The notes: a model not told the origin generated them from the letters alone. Counted from the stretch's first letter, positions 17,299-25,520 are shown. The stretch is DNA of 64,000 bases from CAZOEL01 sp964578835 (GCA_964578835.1 CAZOEL010000002.1:62001-126000); one strand, 5' to 3'. Made by a program: numbers and translations.

Positions 17299-18924
17299 AT
17301 GCGAATGCGTATATCCACCAGGTCCGTGTTACTCAACGTGATCTTCGTTATAGTCGCTGTCGCCGCGACTAGCGGATTCATACTCGTTAGAATCTACGAT
17401 GAGACGAACAGGCTGGCTGGCGTTGTCCAAGAAAGCCGTCTGAACACTTTCTGGGAGCTCCTCGAGTCCAAAGGAACCGACTTTAAAATCGTGGATGGAA
17501 AGCTCATGGTCGGCGACCATACCCTCAACGACAATTACGAGCTTCCGGATAAGATCCAGAAAGTCTTCGGCGGCACGGCAACTATTTTCATGGGTGACAC
17601 GCGCATATCGACGAACGTTCTCAAGCCGGACGGCAGCCGTGCGGTCGGCACAAAGCTCCAGGGAGCCGCCTATGACGCCATATTTAAAGAGGGAAAGCCG
17701 TATCGAGGCGAGACCATGATCCTCAATGTTCCCTACTTCACAGCATATGATCCGATCAGAAACAGCAAGGGCGAAATCATCGGAGTCTTGTATGTTGGAG
17801 TGAAGAAGAGCGACTACTTCGAGGAATACGACAAGATAATGAAGAGCATCATTGCGATGACGCTTCTTCTGGCAGTTCTTCTTTCCAGCATCGCAGGCTT
17901 TGTTGTTCGACGATCTCTTCTGCCTTTGAGAGCGATGATCGGGGCGTTGCGGGAAATTACCAACGGCAGCCAGGGAGTTACTGCGCTCAACCGAAGACTT
18001 GACGCGTCCCGCAATGACGAGATCAGTGAATTGGGCAAGGAAATCAACAACCTTCTTGAGAAGATGCACCGGATCATGAGCATGGTGAGCGAGGCCACTG
18101 CGAAGGTTAACCTTCATGCAGAAACCATATCCACCGCCGTAGATCGACATGCGGATTTTGCATCGCAGCTCTCGAGCTCCGCGATGGAGATTTCGACAAC
18201 CATGGAGGAGTTCAATTCCACTGCTACGCAGATAGCCCAGCACAGTCATGGGGTTGCCGATATAGCTTCTCGTACTCTGGAAAATACGAAAGAGGGGGCG
18301 AGTGGAGTGCGAACCCTCACCATGAAAGTGAACGAGATAAGCGAAGACAATGTCCATAATCTGAAAGAAATCCTCGATCTTGGCGCGAAATCGAGGGAAA
18401 TCACCAAGATTATGGAAATCATTAATGATATTGCCGATCAGACTAAGCTTATCGCTTTCAACGCCACGCTGGAAGCCTCCAGCGCCGGGGAAGTCGGGAA
18501 AAGGTTCGGGGTGGTGGCGAGCGAAATCCGGCGTCTAGCCGACAGCGTGGTTAGATCGACGGCGGAGATCGAAAGGAAGATTACAGAGATCCAGGATGCC
18601 GTCAACCGTCTGGTTATATCATCCGAAAAGAGCTCCAAAGTGATTCAGGAAGGCATCGAATACTCCGGACAAACCGTTTCGATGCTCGATGGCGTCTTGG
18701 GTGGAGCCAAATCGACAACGGAGGCCGCAAAGCAAATCTCGCTTTCCACCAGGCAGCAGCAGTCAGCAAGCGATCAGGTGGTGCTTGCGCTTCGTGATAT
18801 TCAGGAAGGGACGCAGCATTCTTTTGCATCCATCCAACAGATTAGAGCGATAAGCGCGGAACTGGCCGAGATTTCAGAGCACCTGAACAAGCTCGTGGAT
18901 ACGGTTTGTCTAAGCGATGCCTGA
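17299..18924 (+). CDS. Methyl-accepting chemotaxis protein, single Cache sensor
   Basis: 541 aa transmembrane receptor. TM1 is near residues 8-30 (LLNVIFVIVAVAATSGFILV), followed by a periplasmic Cache-type sensor with the GEIIGVLYVGVKKSDYF ending, TM2 (IIAMTLLLAVLLSSIAGFVV), a HAMP region, and a cytoplasmic signalling coiled coil. The hairpin tip reads DQTKLIAFNATLEASSAGEVGKRFGVVASEIRRLADSV, differing from the QTNLLALNAA class of the MCPs at 46-50 kb, so the two may belong to different receptor classes. It has no C-terminal pentapeptide. Several start ATGs compete; 17299 has GGGGA at 8-nt spacing. Confidence 0.9.
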   Translation: MRMRISTRSVLLNVIFVIVAVAATSGFILVRIYDETNRLAGVVQESRLNTFWELLESKGTDFKIVDGKLMVGDHTLNDNYELPDKIQKVFGGTATIFMGDTRISTNVLKPDGSRAVGTKLQGAAYDAIFKEGKPYRGETMILNVPYFTAYDPIRNSKGEIIGVLYVGVKKSDYFEEYDKIMKSIIAMTLLLAVLLSSIAGFVVRRSLLPLRAMIGALREITNGSQGVTALNRRLDASRNDEISELGKEINNLLEKMHRIMSMVSEATAKVNLHAETISTAVDRHADFASQLSSSAMEISTTMEEFNSTATQIAQHSHGVADIASRTLENTKEGASGVRTLTMKVNEISEDNVHNLKEILDLGAKSREITKIMEIINDIADQTKLIAFNATLEASSAGEVGKRFGVVASEIRRLADSVVRSTAEIERKITEIQDAVNRLVISSEKSSKVIQEGIEYSGQTVSMLDGVLGGAKSTTEAAKQISLSTRQQQSASDQVVLALRDIQEGTQHSFASIQQIRAISAELAEISEHLNKLVDTVCLSDA

Positions 18925-18994
18925 CAGGGCGTTGCAGCGCTTTCTTATACCATTCTTATGGCTTGAGAACGGCAAAATTTGAGGTTGCAGATTC

Positions 18995-20287
18995 TTGAAA
19001 GACTTGACCGGAAAAACCATCGCCATAACGGAAGTCGCCTCTCAGGATTATTCATCTTTTCATCGTACGGTCGTTTTCTTCCTGTGCGCCTCCGTTTTCT
19101 TTTTGTCTCAGTTCTTCAGAGCGTCCAACGCTGTAATAGCCCCTGAGCTGCAGCGCGATTTATCTCTCAATTCCGAAGGCCTCGGTCTTTTGAGCGCGAT
19201 CTTCTTCTATTCTTTCGCGTTTATGCAAATACCGCTTGCTCTTTTTCTCGACCGGTTGGGCGCCCGGATGATCATAACGGTTTTGACTTTGATCTGCTCG
19301 CTTGGGTCGTTCTCTTTCGCTCTGTCTTCCGGGCTGTTTGGAGGGCTTGCCGGACGCGCGCTTATGGGCGTCGGCATGGCCGCTAATCTGATGGGACCTT
19401 TGAAGTTGTTCACTCATTGGTTCTCACCGAGAGAGTTCGCCACATTCTCGGGATTGCTGGTAGGGTCCGGAACCTTGGGCACACTGGCCGCAACCACTCC
19501 TTTGGCAATGCTCGCGGGCGCGATCGGATGGCGGTGGTCCTTTATCGCTTTCGGCGTCATGACCGCTTTTCTCGCATTGCTTTTCTTTTTTGTGGTGCAA
19601 GACGGACCTCGCCCAACCTCCAAGGCTTCGACGCCGGATGGAAGTGATTCCGGCTTGGCGGCCCGGATATTGTTCTTGCTAAAGAACCGCGACTACTGGC
19701 TGATTTCGTGCGGAACCTTCTTCCGCTATGGCTCCTTCATGGCCATTCAGGGCCTTTGGGCCGGCCCCTATATGATCAATGCGCTCCGGTTCACGCCCGT
19801 TGCAACAGGCAACATCATCATGCTTTCCACTATCGGATACATCTTTGGATGCAGCATGGGCGGCTGGCTTTCAGACAGAGTGTTTTCTTCCCGAAGGAAG
19901 ATCGTGCTTTTCGGATTGAGTGGAATGGCTCTCAGCGAGCTGGCTCTCACCTTGTGCTGCGGCTATTCCAATATTCTGATCTTGGTCTGCATATTTCTTT
20001 GCCTCGGCGTTTTCTCGGGTTTCGGCAATGTTATGTATGCCCATATCAAAGGCATTATGCCCCTGGAAATGTCCGGCATGGCCCTAACCGGCATAAATTT
20101 CTTTACGATGCTTGGCGTTGGGATCTACATACATCTAATGGGATGGCTTTTGGATTTCCTCTCGGCGGGAAAACAAGCCGGGGTGGGCGACTATCAGGCT
20201 TCGTTTTTCCTGACCTTCCTGGGCGTAGCCATTGCTTTTGTCTGCTATCTCTTTACGCGTGAATCCAAGGAATGGTCGAAGCAATAG
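18995..20287 (+). CDS. Major facilitator superfamily transporter
   Basis: 430 aa with about 12 hydrophobic segments. The MFS signature between TM2 and TM3 reads LFLDRLGARMI, and a second copy between TM8 and TM9 reads GGWLSDRVFSSRRKI. The N-terminal domain starts with FFLSQFFRASNAVIAPELQRDL, a pattern seen in anion:cation and sugar-acid type MFS carriers. Substrate unknown. The start is TTG 18995 with GAGG upstream. It follows the MCP by 70 bp on the same strand, so a receptor/transporter pair for one ligand is possible. Confidence 0.85.
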   Translation: MKDLTGKTIAITEVASQDYSSFHRTVVFFLCASVFFLSQFFRASNAVIAPELQRDLSLNSEGLGLLSAIFFYSFAFMQIPLALFLDRLGARMIITVLTLICSLGSFSFALSSGLFGGLAGRALMGVGMAANLMGPLKLFTHWFSPREFATFSGLLVGSGTLGTLAATTPLAMLAGAIGWRWSFIAFGVMTAFLALLFFFVVQDGPRPTSKASTPDGSDSGLAARILFLLKNRDYWLISCGTFFRYGSFMAIQGLWAGPYMINALRFTPVATGNIIMLSTIGYIFGCSMGGWLSDRVFSSRRKIVLFGLSGMALSELALTLCCGYSNILILVCIFLCLGVFSGFGNVMYAHIKGIMPLEMSGMALTGINFFTMLGVGIYIHLMGWLLDFLSAGKQAGVGDYQASFFLTFLGVAIAFVCYLFTRESKEWSKQ

Positions 20288-20465
20288 CTCCCTTTCCGAT
20301 TTCTCGCCGAATAGCGAATCGAATTTGCCGTTTTTTGCTTCTGTATCAATGTGGGCGACCATCGCGTCATGATCGTATATGTCTCTGCTTCCGTCGAAGG
20401 AGGCGAGCTCTTGAATGGCGAGGCGATCGAATCAAAGCTTGATATGATGTTCGCAAAGCCCTAAA

Positions 20466-20482
20466 GTAGGAAATGACGTTGC
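20466..20482 (+). promoter_or_regulatory. Weak sigma-54-like match upstream of the EF-hand gene
   Basis: GG at 20469-20470 and GC at 20481-20482 are separated by ten bases, and TTGC is present in the -12 part. The -24 part (TAGGAA) departs from TGGCAC. Low confidence; listed because a much better match precedes another exported-protein gene nearby. Confidence 0.25.
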
Positions 20483-20540
20483 TTCACGTTCTCAGTTTTT
20501 GATTCGCCACATGACCACACACAAAAAGGAGGATCACTGT

Positions 20541-20885
20541 ATGAATCTGCGCAGGTTAGTGTTTCCGCTTTTTCTTTTTATGCTGTTCTGCACCATGACC
20601 TCATTGCCCTATGCTGCTGCTCTGGCTCAATCTCAGCAGGATGACCAGCAACGGCCCCGAATGATGTGTCCGGATCGGTTCAAAGCCATGGACACCGACA
20701 AGGATGGAGTGGTCACTAAGGATGAATTCATGGCCGGGCCTCATCGAGGCATAGGAAAGCCTATTGAAGACGCCTTTACCTCCACGGATGCCGACGCTAA
20801 CGGAAAGCTTACGGTAGAAGAGTTTTGCGCCGGCAGGGGCCCTGGACCCGGGAGAGGCATGGGGAAACCTAACTCACAGCAATAG
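20541..20885 (+). CDS. Exported EF-hand protein
   Basis: 114 aa. A signal peptide (MNLRRLVFPLFLFMLFCTMTSLPYAAALA) is followed by two EF-hand loops: DTDKDGVVTKDE (51-62) and DADANGKLTVEE (83-94), both with the expected Asp/Asn/Gly/Glu positions, so calcium binding outside the cytoplasm is likely. The tail is Gly/Pro/Arg-rich (GRGPGPGRGMGKP). The frame extends to 20499, but ATG 20541 has a perfect AAGGAGG 8 nt upstream. The second loop and the following FC resemble the EF-hand protein at 23832-24122 (VQEFC versus VEEFC). Role unknown; calcium sensor or buffer are both possible. Confidence 0.82.
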   Translation: MNLRRLVFPLFLFMLFCTMTSLPYAAALAQSQQDDQQRPRMMCPDRFKAMDTDKDGVVTKDEFMAGPHRGIGKPIEDAFTSTDADANGKLTVEEFCAGRGPGPGRGMGKPNSQQ

Positions 20886-20894
20886 GAGCTCTGT

Positions 20895-20918
20895 GGCCGC
20901 TCCAAAACCGGAGCGGCC
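20895..20918 (+). terminator. Terminator-like hairpin after the EF-hand gene
   Basis: A perfect 9-bp stem, GGCCGCTCC and GGAGCGGCC, around AAAACC, 9 bp after the stop codon. Only a weak T-run (GATTTC) follows. Confidence 0.65.
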
Positions 20919-21304
20919 GTGATTTCAAGCCTTCCATCACGCCGCGCTTTCTCATTCGGGCAATCCATATTTCATTCCTTTTAACTCCTTTTTTCAGCAT
21001 GGTTTTCTCTCTTTGGCATTTCCAAGGGGTATAAAGCTCTGGAATACGCCAAAAGCTCTGACTCCGAATTCTTCTTACTTTACCAATTCCTTTTGGCAAT
21101 CCGGAAGCTGAAGGGTGCGACAACTTTCGTTGAGCTTGATTTCAGTTTTTGCGCTTCCTGCCAACTATCATGAGAAAAAATTGGTATCTGCGGCTCAGCA
21201 ACGCGAGGGCAAGCTAAGACGAATATGCGCCATAGAGAATGGCTTAGTATTAAAACTATATCATTTCATATGCTTACGATCAGCGAGCAGTTGGAGACTC
21301 ATAT
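20919..21304. other. Intergenic region before the sigma-54-type promoter
   Basis: About 385 bp with low GC and no supported gene. Short frames on both strands lack a ribosome-binding site with adequate spacing. Confidence 0.35.
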
Positions 21305-21320
21305 TGGCACAGGGATTGCT
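21305..21320 (+). promoter_or_regulatory. Sigma-54-type promoter
   Basis: TGGCAC-AGGGA-TTGCT: the GG (21306-21307) and GC (21318-21319) are exactly ten bases apart, and all bases of the TGGCAC/TTGC core agree with the consensus. The predicted start is near 21331, giving a leader of about 215 nt before the gene at 21547. No enhancer-binding site for an activator was identified. Confidence 0.7.
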
Positions 21321-21439
21321 CTATAGAAAAACAAAGAAAAAATGTGATAGAAGCTAATAAATTGAGAAAAGAGGTTTTAAAGACCGATAATCTGGATAAA
21401 TAGGGTGAAATACCAGAAGACAGCCTTGATTGTCCTATT

Positions 21440-21453
21440 TGAAAGGAGGTGAT
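21440..21453 (+). promoter_or_regulatory. Perfect Shine-Dalgarno without an obvious gene
   Basis: GAAAGGAGGTGATG contains AAAGGAGGTGAT, a full complement to the 16S rRNA 3' end. The ATG it overlaps makes only a two-codon ORF (ATG GAC TAA). It lies in the leader of the sigma-54-controlled gene, about 95 bases before the real start. Confidence 0.55.
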
Positions 21454-21475
21454 GGACTAAAACTGGACTAGACTT

Positions 21476-21549
21476 GTGCATGAAGCATACCGTTCAAGAG
21501 AGAACAACGATTGTAGGTTTATCATAATAGACTCAGGAGAAAAGAAATG
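21476..21549 (+). CDS. Possible 24-codon leader ORF
   Basis: A GTG at 21476 (VHEAYRSRENND..) stays open to a TGA that overlaps the ATG of the next gene as ATGA, an arrangement typical of translational coupling. The perfect Shine-Dalgarno at 21440-21453 is too far upstream for this GTG (about 25 nt), so translation is uncertain. Only weak evidence supports a real peptide. Confidence 0.25.
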
Positions 21550-22086
21550 AAAAAAGCAGCTTCACTTGTTGGCGTAGGCGCAATGGTATTTGCTTTGGGT
21601 TTGGGAACCGGTTATGCAGAGCAGAAGGCGACTCAATCGGTTGGGAAAGATGCTACAGCTTTGGAACAAGCTGTGAGTGAACGTAATGCGAAGAGCAAAG
21701 CCGAGTCGGCGAAGACAGAGATGGAAAAGAAAGACGAGAAGGGCGCTCCCGCTGTCGCCCCCGGCGTCAAAACAGAGGGCTTCAGAGCCCAGGCTTCCAC
21801 GGGCGCCGACGCCAAGCCCGGCATGGCTGCTCCTGTAAAAGCGGAGGACGTCAAGAAGACAGAGAGCGATGCAAAGCAGGAAGTGATGACTTCGCCTAAA
21901 GCTACTGTTGAAAAGGGGCAGGCCGATAAGACCGTAACCAAAGCCGACGCTGAGGAAAAGGCCGATAAGGGCGCTGATGTAAAAGCTTCTTTAGAGACGA
22001 AGCAGGAAAAGGACGCTTCTGCTGAGACGTCCAAGGACAAGCCTTCGGATAAGACCCCTGAGAGGAAACCGGCAGAAAAGCAGTAA
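21547..22086 (+). CDS. Exported Lys/Glu/Ala-rich protein under sigma-54-type promoter
   Basis: 179 aa, not recognised. The signal peptide MKKAASLVGVGAMVFALGLGTGYA is followed by a highly charged, cysteine-free chain of Lys, Glu, Asp, Ala, Thr and Ser, probably disordered or a loose helix (VEKGQADKTVTKADAEEKADKG, DKPSDKTPERKPAEKQ). CAGGAG precedes the ATG. A good sigma-54 promoter match lies 240 bp upstream, and a hairpin follows the gene. Composition resembles cell-envelope stress or periplasmic linker proteins, but no family was recognised. Confidence 0.72.
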   Translation: MKKAASLVGVGAMVFALGLGTGYAEQKATQSVGKDATALEQAVSERNAKSKAESAKTEMEKKDEKGAPAVAPGVKTEGFRAQASTGADAKPGMAAPVKAEDVKKTESDAKQEVMTSPKATVEKGQADKTVTKADAEEKADKGADVKASLETKQEKDASAETSKDKPSDKTPERKPAEKQ

Positions 22087-22130
22087 GTCGGCCAATTTAG
22101 ACTTTGCCGCAAATTCAGAAGTTTAAATAT

Positions 22131-22163
22131 GGCTCCGGGCTCATGTGGATTTGGCCCGGAGCC
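22131..22163 (+). terminator. Hairpin after the Lys/Glu/Ala-rich gene
   Basis: A perfect 10-bp stem, GGCTCCGGGC and GCCCGGAGCC, with a 13-nt loop, 45 bp after the stop codon. There is no T-run. Confidence 0.6.
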
Positions 22164-22180
22164 CTAATGCCCGCCGCAGC

Positions 22181-22320
22181 TAAGCGCCCGACCGGAAGTT
22201 CTTTAACATTCCGACCATCCGTTCGTGCTGAGCCTGTCGAAGCATGAACGGGGCATTCGCCCTTCGACAAGTTCAGGGCGAGCGGTTCGCTTTGTTAAGA
22301 AATGTCCGGTTGGGCGCCTA
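22181..22320. repeat. MITE-like repeat family 3, complete copy
   Basis: 140 bp bounded by inverted repeats of about 27 bp: TAAGCGCCCGACCGGA-AGTTCTTTAAC on the left, the complement of TAGGCGCCCAACCGGACATTTCTTAAC on the right. The core contains a second inverted pair, CTGAGCCTGTCGAAG and CTTCGACAAGTTCAG, a phrase found in many bacterial intergenic repeats. The rest of the 22087-22500 gap shows nothing recognisable. Confidence 0.75.
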
Positions 22321-22500
22321 GTACTGTTCGGCTGATTTGCCGTGCCGGTTTGGGATGGATAGGACCCGTCGGCCAGCACGTAGGAACTGGTACAGGACTT
22401 CCGCGTAGCTGTACTAGTTCGCTAGGCGTTCTTCATGGGGAAATCAGGCATCCCTTTGCGTGTGGGATATCAATGCTGTATGACAGTTTTCCATTGATTA

Positions 22501-22914
22501 TTAACGTTTCTGCCCAGTGAAGCTGAAGCGCAGCTTGAGATCGTCTTCGCCAACTCCAAGAGACGTCGTTTTGCTTGCTGAAGCGTAATCGACATAATAT
22601 GTCGCCGTTTCTGTCCCAAAATTCAGTTGAAACTCGCCATAGGCCGTGCAGTTTGACGCCACTGCGAGGAATCCAACGATATTTTCCGTCGAATAGCCCC
22701 AGGAGTCGAAGCATGCTCCTCCAAGCACTTCCCCAAAAGAGTCCAGGGCGACATCGCATACTACATACCAGCCACTGCCGGCGTCGCTGCCGCTCATATA
22801 GAAGGACCATGCCCCTCTCAGCTGTTTTGTGGAGCACCTTGCGGCATTGGATTCCACGCTGAAGATAAACATCAACGCAAGCATCAAGACGATAGACAAA
22901 CCAACTCTTTTCAC
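22501..22914 (-). CDS. Exported protein of unknown function
   Basis: 137 aa, not recognised. A signal peptide (MKRVGLSIVLMLALMFIFSVESNA, cut before ARC) is followed by a mature domain rich in Gly, Ser, Tyr and Phe with four cysteines (ARCST, VVCDV, GACFD, SNCTA), probably paired. LRGAWSFYMSGSDAGSG..VCDVALDSFGEVLGG.CFDSWG suggests a compact beta-rich domain. The frame is open upstream to 22977, but GTG at 22914 has AAGGAGAAGGAG in front and begins the signal peptide. It is preceded on its strand by a terminator-like hairpin (22981-23019). Confidence 0.68.
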   Translation of the reverse strand: MKRVGLSIVLMLALMFIFSVESNAARCSTKQLRGAWSFYMSGSDAGSGWYVVCDVALDSFGEVLGGACFDSWGYSTENIVGFLAVASNCTAYGEFQLNFGTETATYYVDYASASKTTSLGVGEDDLKLRFSFTGQKR

Positions 22915-22980
22915 GATCTCCTTCTCCTTTTGCCAAGTACGTCTAACGGATATCCACCAGCCCCCATCCTTGCACAATAG

Positions 22981-23019
22981 GAAAAAAGAGGCCCCCTACA
23001 ACCTCTTTGCCTGGCAAAG
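22981..23019 (-). terminator. Rho-independent terminator upstream of the minus-strand exported gene
   Basis: On the minus strand, AAAGAGG pairs with CCTCTTT and is followed by a run of T (CCTCTTTTTTCC). A second small palindrome, CTTTGCC/GGCAAAG, overlaps its upstream arm, so two folds exclude each other. It lies 154 bases after the small membrane protein gene (stop at 23173) and 67 bases before the GTG at 22914, so it may end the former or regulate the latter. Confidence 0.6.
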
Positions 23020-23172
23020 TTATTGAGACAACCTTTCCTTTATTTGCTTGTCGGCGGTGAGTCGCCCTTCTGCCTTCGATACAAAAGGTAAGAGCGTATC
23101 GTCACAAAAATAGAAGAGTAAGATGTCCCTTTTCTCTTTCTCGTATAACGAGGATTCTACATATTTTAGGAG

Positions 23173-23445
23173 TTACGCAAGGATGATAAGGGCAACAACT
23201 GGGACTGTGAGAATTAACGAGCTCGCCACCCACCAGACGGAATCCGCATTGCCTCGCATCCTTCTTCTGAGGAGGCTTATAGCCGCCAAGGCTAACGCTC
23301 CCAGAGCGCTCACTGATGCTATTAAGAGGGCGAGTAGTCCTCGTGCGCGACACCCGATCATATCGATGGGCATTGAGGCCACAGCAAAAAATAAAATCGA
23401 CATGACGATCGGCGGCAAAACATGCCTTGCAGCAGTAATCTTCAT
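23173..23445 (-). CDS. Small integral membrane protein, unknown function
   Basis: 90 aa with three predicted membrane helices: about residues 10-30 (LPPIVMSILFFAVASMPIDM), 37-58 (LLALLIASVSALGALALAAI) and 70-89 (WWVASSLILTVPVVALIILA). A basic loop LLRRRMRGNAD lies between helices 2 and 3. AAAGGGAAAA precedes the ATG. It is not recognised, and the neighbours are unrelated exported proteins. Confidence 0.6.
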   Translation of the reverse strand: MKITAARHVLPPIVMSILFFAVASMPIDMIGCRARGLLALLIASVSALGALALAAISLLRRRMRGNADSVWWVASSLILTVPVVALIILA

Positions 23446-23831
23446 AGACTTTTCCCTTTACTATGTAGCGCTGTTGTCATTCTTATAGCTCAGAAGTGGA
23501 GATTACACAAAGCTTTTGCTAGAAGACCTTTTTTTAACGAATTAACGAAGCTGACAGAGTTTGATGGCGGATTAGAGGGAAAACAGGCGGGTTGTTGCGG
23601 ACATTGGCAAAAGTGCAGATTCGGCGGTTAAGCGGGCGCATCTTATTGCGCCCGCCTGATGACCATCTAGACGCAGCAACATGGTGTTATGAGCGCAAGC
23701 GAAGCGTTGCCCGCGAGGTTGCTGCAGCAATTGCGCCAAAGCGCGAGAATCATAGTAAGGGGCGATTGCGCACTGAATTGTCTTTAAAAGAGTAGGGCCA
23801 GGAATGAGAATGTCTTTCCCGACCATTCTCA
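23446..23831. other. Intergenic region with a strong hairpin
   Basis: 386 bp. A perfect 9-bp stem, GCGGGCGCA and TGCGCCCGC, lies at 23632-23655. The 96-codon minus-strand frame covering 23572-23862 has no ribosome-binding site and overlaps the EF-hand gene, so it is not called. Confidence 0.4.
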
Positions 23832-24122
23832 TTACCCTGTTTCTGTTGCCGCTCCGGACCAAATGCAGAATTCCTGGACTGAAATATTTCCGCTCGTATC
23901 GGCATCCGCTCTTGCAAAGTCCTCTGCGGAAGCTCCATCTCCATAAGCCAGAAATTCATTGTACTCCAGCCGGTTATCGTTGTTTACCGAGTCCAGACTG
24001 GCGAATTGGTCGACACACTGCGCTCTTTGTCCTTCGGTGGGCTCGTTCGAAGAATAGTACCCAATACCCAGAACAAGAGCGAACAATACAACTGCAAAGG
24101 TGATTATGCCGGTTCGAGTCAT
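23832..24122 (-). CDS. Membrane-anchored EF-hand protein
   Basis: 96 aa. An N-terminal membrane segment (TGIITFAVVLFALVLGIGYY, residues 4-23) is not followed by a clear cleavage site, so it is probably an anchor. Two EF-hand-like loops follow. The second is canonical, DADTSGNISVQE (73-84). The first (DSVNNDNRLEYNE, 44-56) has one residue too many or starts with Ser, so its calcium affinity may be low. The ending EFCIWSG resembles the EFCAGRG of the EF-hand protein at 20541-20885. The start ATG 24122 has GGAGAAG in front; the frame continues to 24149. Confidence 0.72.
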   Translation of the reverse strand: MTRTGIITFAVVLFALVLGIGYYSSNEPTEGQRAQCVDQFASLDSVNNDNRLEYNEFLAYGDGASAEDFARADADTSGNISVQEFCIWSGAATETG

Positions 24123-24479
24123 TGTCTTCTCCGCTGCAAAATTCATCATTCAATAAGTCTTCATCCTGTTGGAAGCGCGTCCAGTCGGGCTGCGCCAAAG
24201 GATGCATCTTTATATTTAAATGGACCAGTTTCTTTTGGAGCGGTAAAAATGCCGCCGTCCATATATTGTAAAGGCTTAGTCCTTTAATTAAACCTAGCTA
24301 TGGAGCGTATGCTTGTCAAAGCTCTGTTGGACGCGAAGGATCTTCGTGGCGGATGCTCGATCGGGAAAATAACCGCTGATATGATCGTCAATCAATAAGC
24401 TTCACAAAACGGCCGTTGTTAAGGGCCTCGGCGCTCCTGAGGATATCCGGAAAGAAAGTAAACGAGCGAGCGGTTCTTA
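24123..24479. other. Intergenic region
   Basis: 357 bp, AT-rich around 24205-24290, between two minus-strand genes. Nothing recognisable was found; it should hold the promoter of the EF-hand gene. Confidence 0.4.
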
Positions 24480-25193
24480 TCACTGGACTGGAAAGTTGAA
24501 GTAGGTGTCGGGAAATGGCTCGTTTTGCAATGTGAAGTGCCACCATTCGTTTGGGTATTCCTTGAATCCGTGCTTTTTCATGAGAACGTGCAGAAGCATC
24601 CGATACGCTCTCGAGCCCGAGGGGATGCCGGGGTGATAGGGCCAGGATTCGGCGCCGAAAAAATCGAAACATGATCCCATATCCAGCTCCTTTGCGGCAT
24701 CCTCCTCCTGGAGCGAGACAATGGTCAAATCGACAGTGCTGCCGCGGCTATGACTTGATCTGGACGCAATGTAGGCGTCCTTTATCAGATTGTTCTTATC
24801 CACGTCCGGGTAGAATTCGCTTTTCATACGGGTGTCCTCTACGTCCTCTGCCCAGCGGACGAAGTGATCGACAGCTTGTTGAGGTCGATAGGCATCGAAG
24901 ATCTTGAGTCCGAGACCGAACGATTTCAACTCCGACTGGACTTTCGCTAAAGCGGCGGTTGCCTGTCGGCTCAGGATGCATCTCGGTTTGACATACCCGT
25001 CTATCTTTTTCCCGATGAAGTTGTGGTCTGTGTAATACCGCAGTTCGATAACGATATCCGGGATAATCTCATCTATGTAGACAAAACCCTCAGGAAGTTT
25101 CTGGGATGGAGGCTCCGCAAAGGATGCTTGCGCGTAAATAGTCATCGATAGGAGGCAAAGAAATGCATACTTTAGTGGACCATGTCGTTTCAT
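24480..25193 (-). CDS. Periplasmic D-alanyl-D-alanine dipeptidase (VanX/DdpX-like)
   Basis: 237 aa, zinc peptidase family M15D. It hydrolyses the D-Ala-D-Ala dipeptide. The signal peptide (MKRHGPLKYAFLCLLSMTIYAQASFA) indicates export. Zinc and catalytic residues are present: H148 and D155 (SSHSRGSTVDLT), E216 and H219 (NEWWHF), and R103 in the AYRPQ motif. DMGSCFDFFG is the usual metal-site-proximal segment. ATG 25193 has AAAGGAG at 9 nt; the frame extends to 25223. There are no vanHA-type ligase genes nearby, so turnover of released D-Ala-D-Ala is more likely than glycopeptide resistance. Confidence 0.88.
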   Translation of the reverse strand: MKRHGPLKYAFLCLLSMTIYAQASFAEPPSQKLPEGFVYIDEIIPDIVIELRYYTDHNFIGKKIDGYVKPRCILSRQATAALAKVQSELKSFGLGLKIFDAYRPQQAVDHFVRWAEDVEDTRMKSEFYPDVDKNNLIKDAYIASRSSHSRGSTVDLTIVSLQEEDAAKELDMGSCFDFFGAESWPYHPGIPSGSRAYRMLLHVLMKKHGFKEYPNEWWHFTLQNEPFPDTYFNFPVQ

Positions 25194-25520
25194 GATAGAA
25201 GCTCCTTTTTTGGCCAAACACAAAGTGGGGTCCGATTTTGTCGGAACGATCCAAGATCAGAAGTCGGAATTCTACCTTCAGATAGCTGAGGAGCTCAACT
25301 ACGAATTGAAGAGACGGTCCGGTGCAGAATGCTTTTCCGGCATTTGGGGAAGGAACGGAGAAGAAGCAGGGGCTGGAGCGCGTTAGCGGCGTACGATATC
25401 GAAACAAATACTTTGAGTTGGAGATGTGAAGGAGGATCTCCCAGTAAACAAGAGGGGCGCCCGCCCGGTTTGAGACGCGCGCCCCTTGAAGAGCCTTGGT
25501 TGGTTGAAGTCTCTCAGCTG
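25194..25520. other. Intergenic region
   Basis: 327 bp between the dipeptidase gene (its start) and the FecR-type gene (its end). It holds the hairpin at 25455-25486 and no supported gene. Confidence 0.4.
25455..25486 (-). terminator. Terminator-like hairpin after the FecR-type gene
   Basis: GGGGCGC (25455-25461) pairs with GCGCCCC (25480-25486). On the minus strand a short T-containing tract (CTCTTGTTTAC) follows, 35 bases past the gene's stop codon. Confidence 0.45.

Noticed and set aside
23572..23862. 96-codon minus-strand frame
   Set aside because: It spans a GC-rich hairpin and overlaps the EF-hand gene; no ribosome-binding site.
24388..24672. 94-codon minus-strand frame
   Set aside because: It overlaps the C-terminal catalytic part of the VanX-like gene in another frame.
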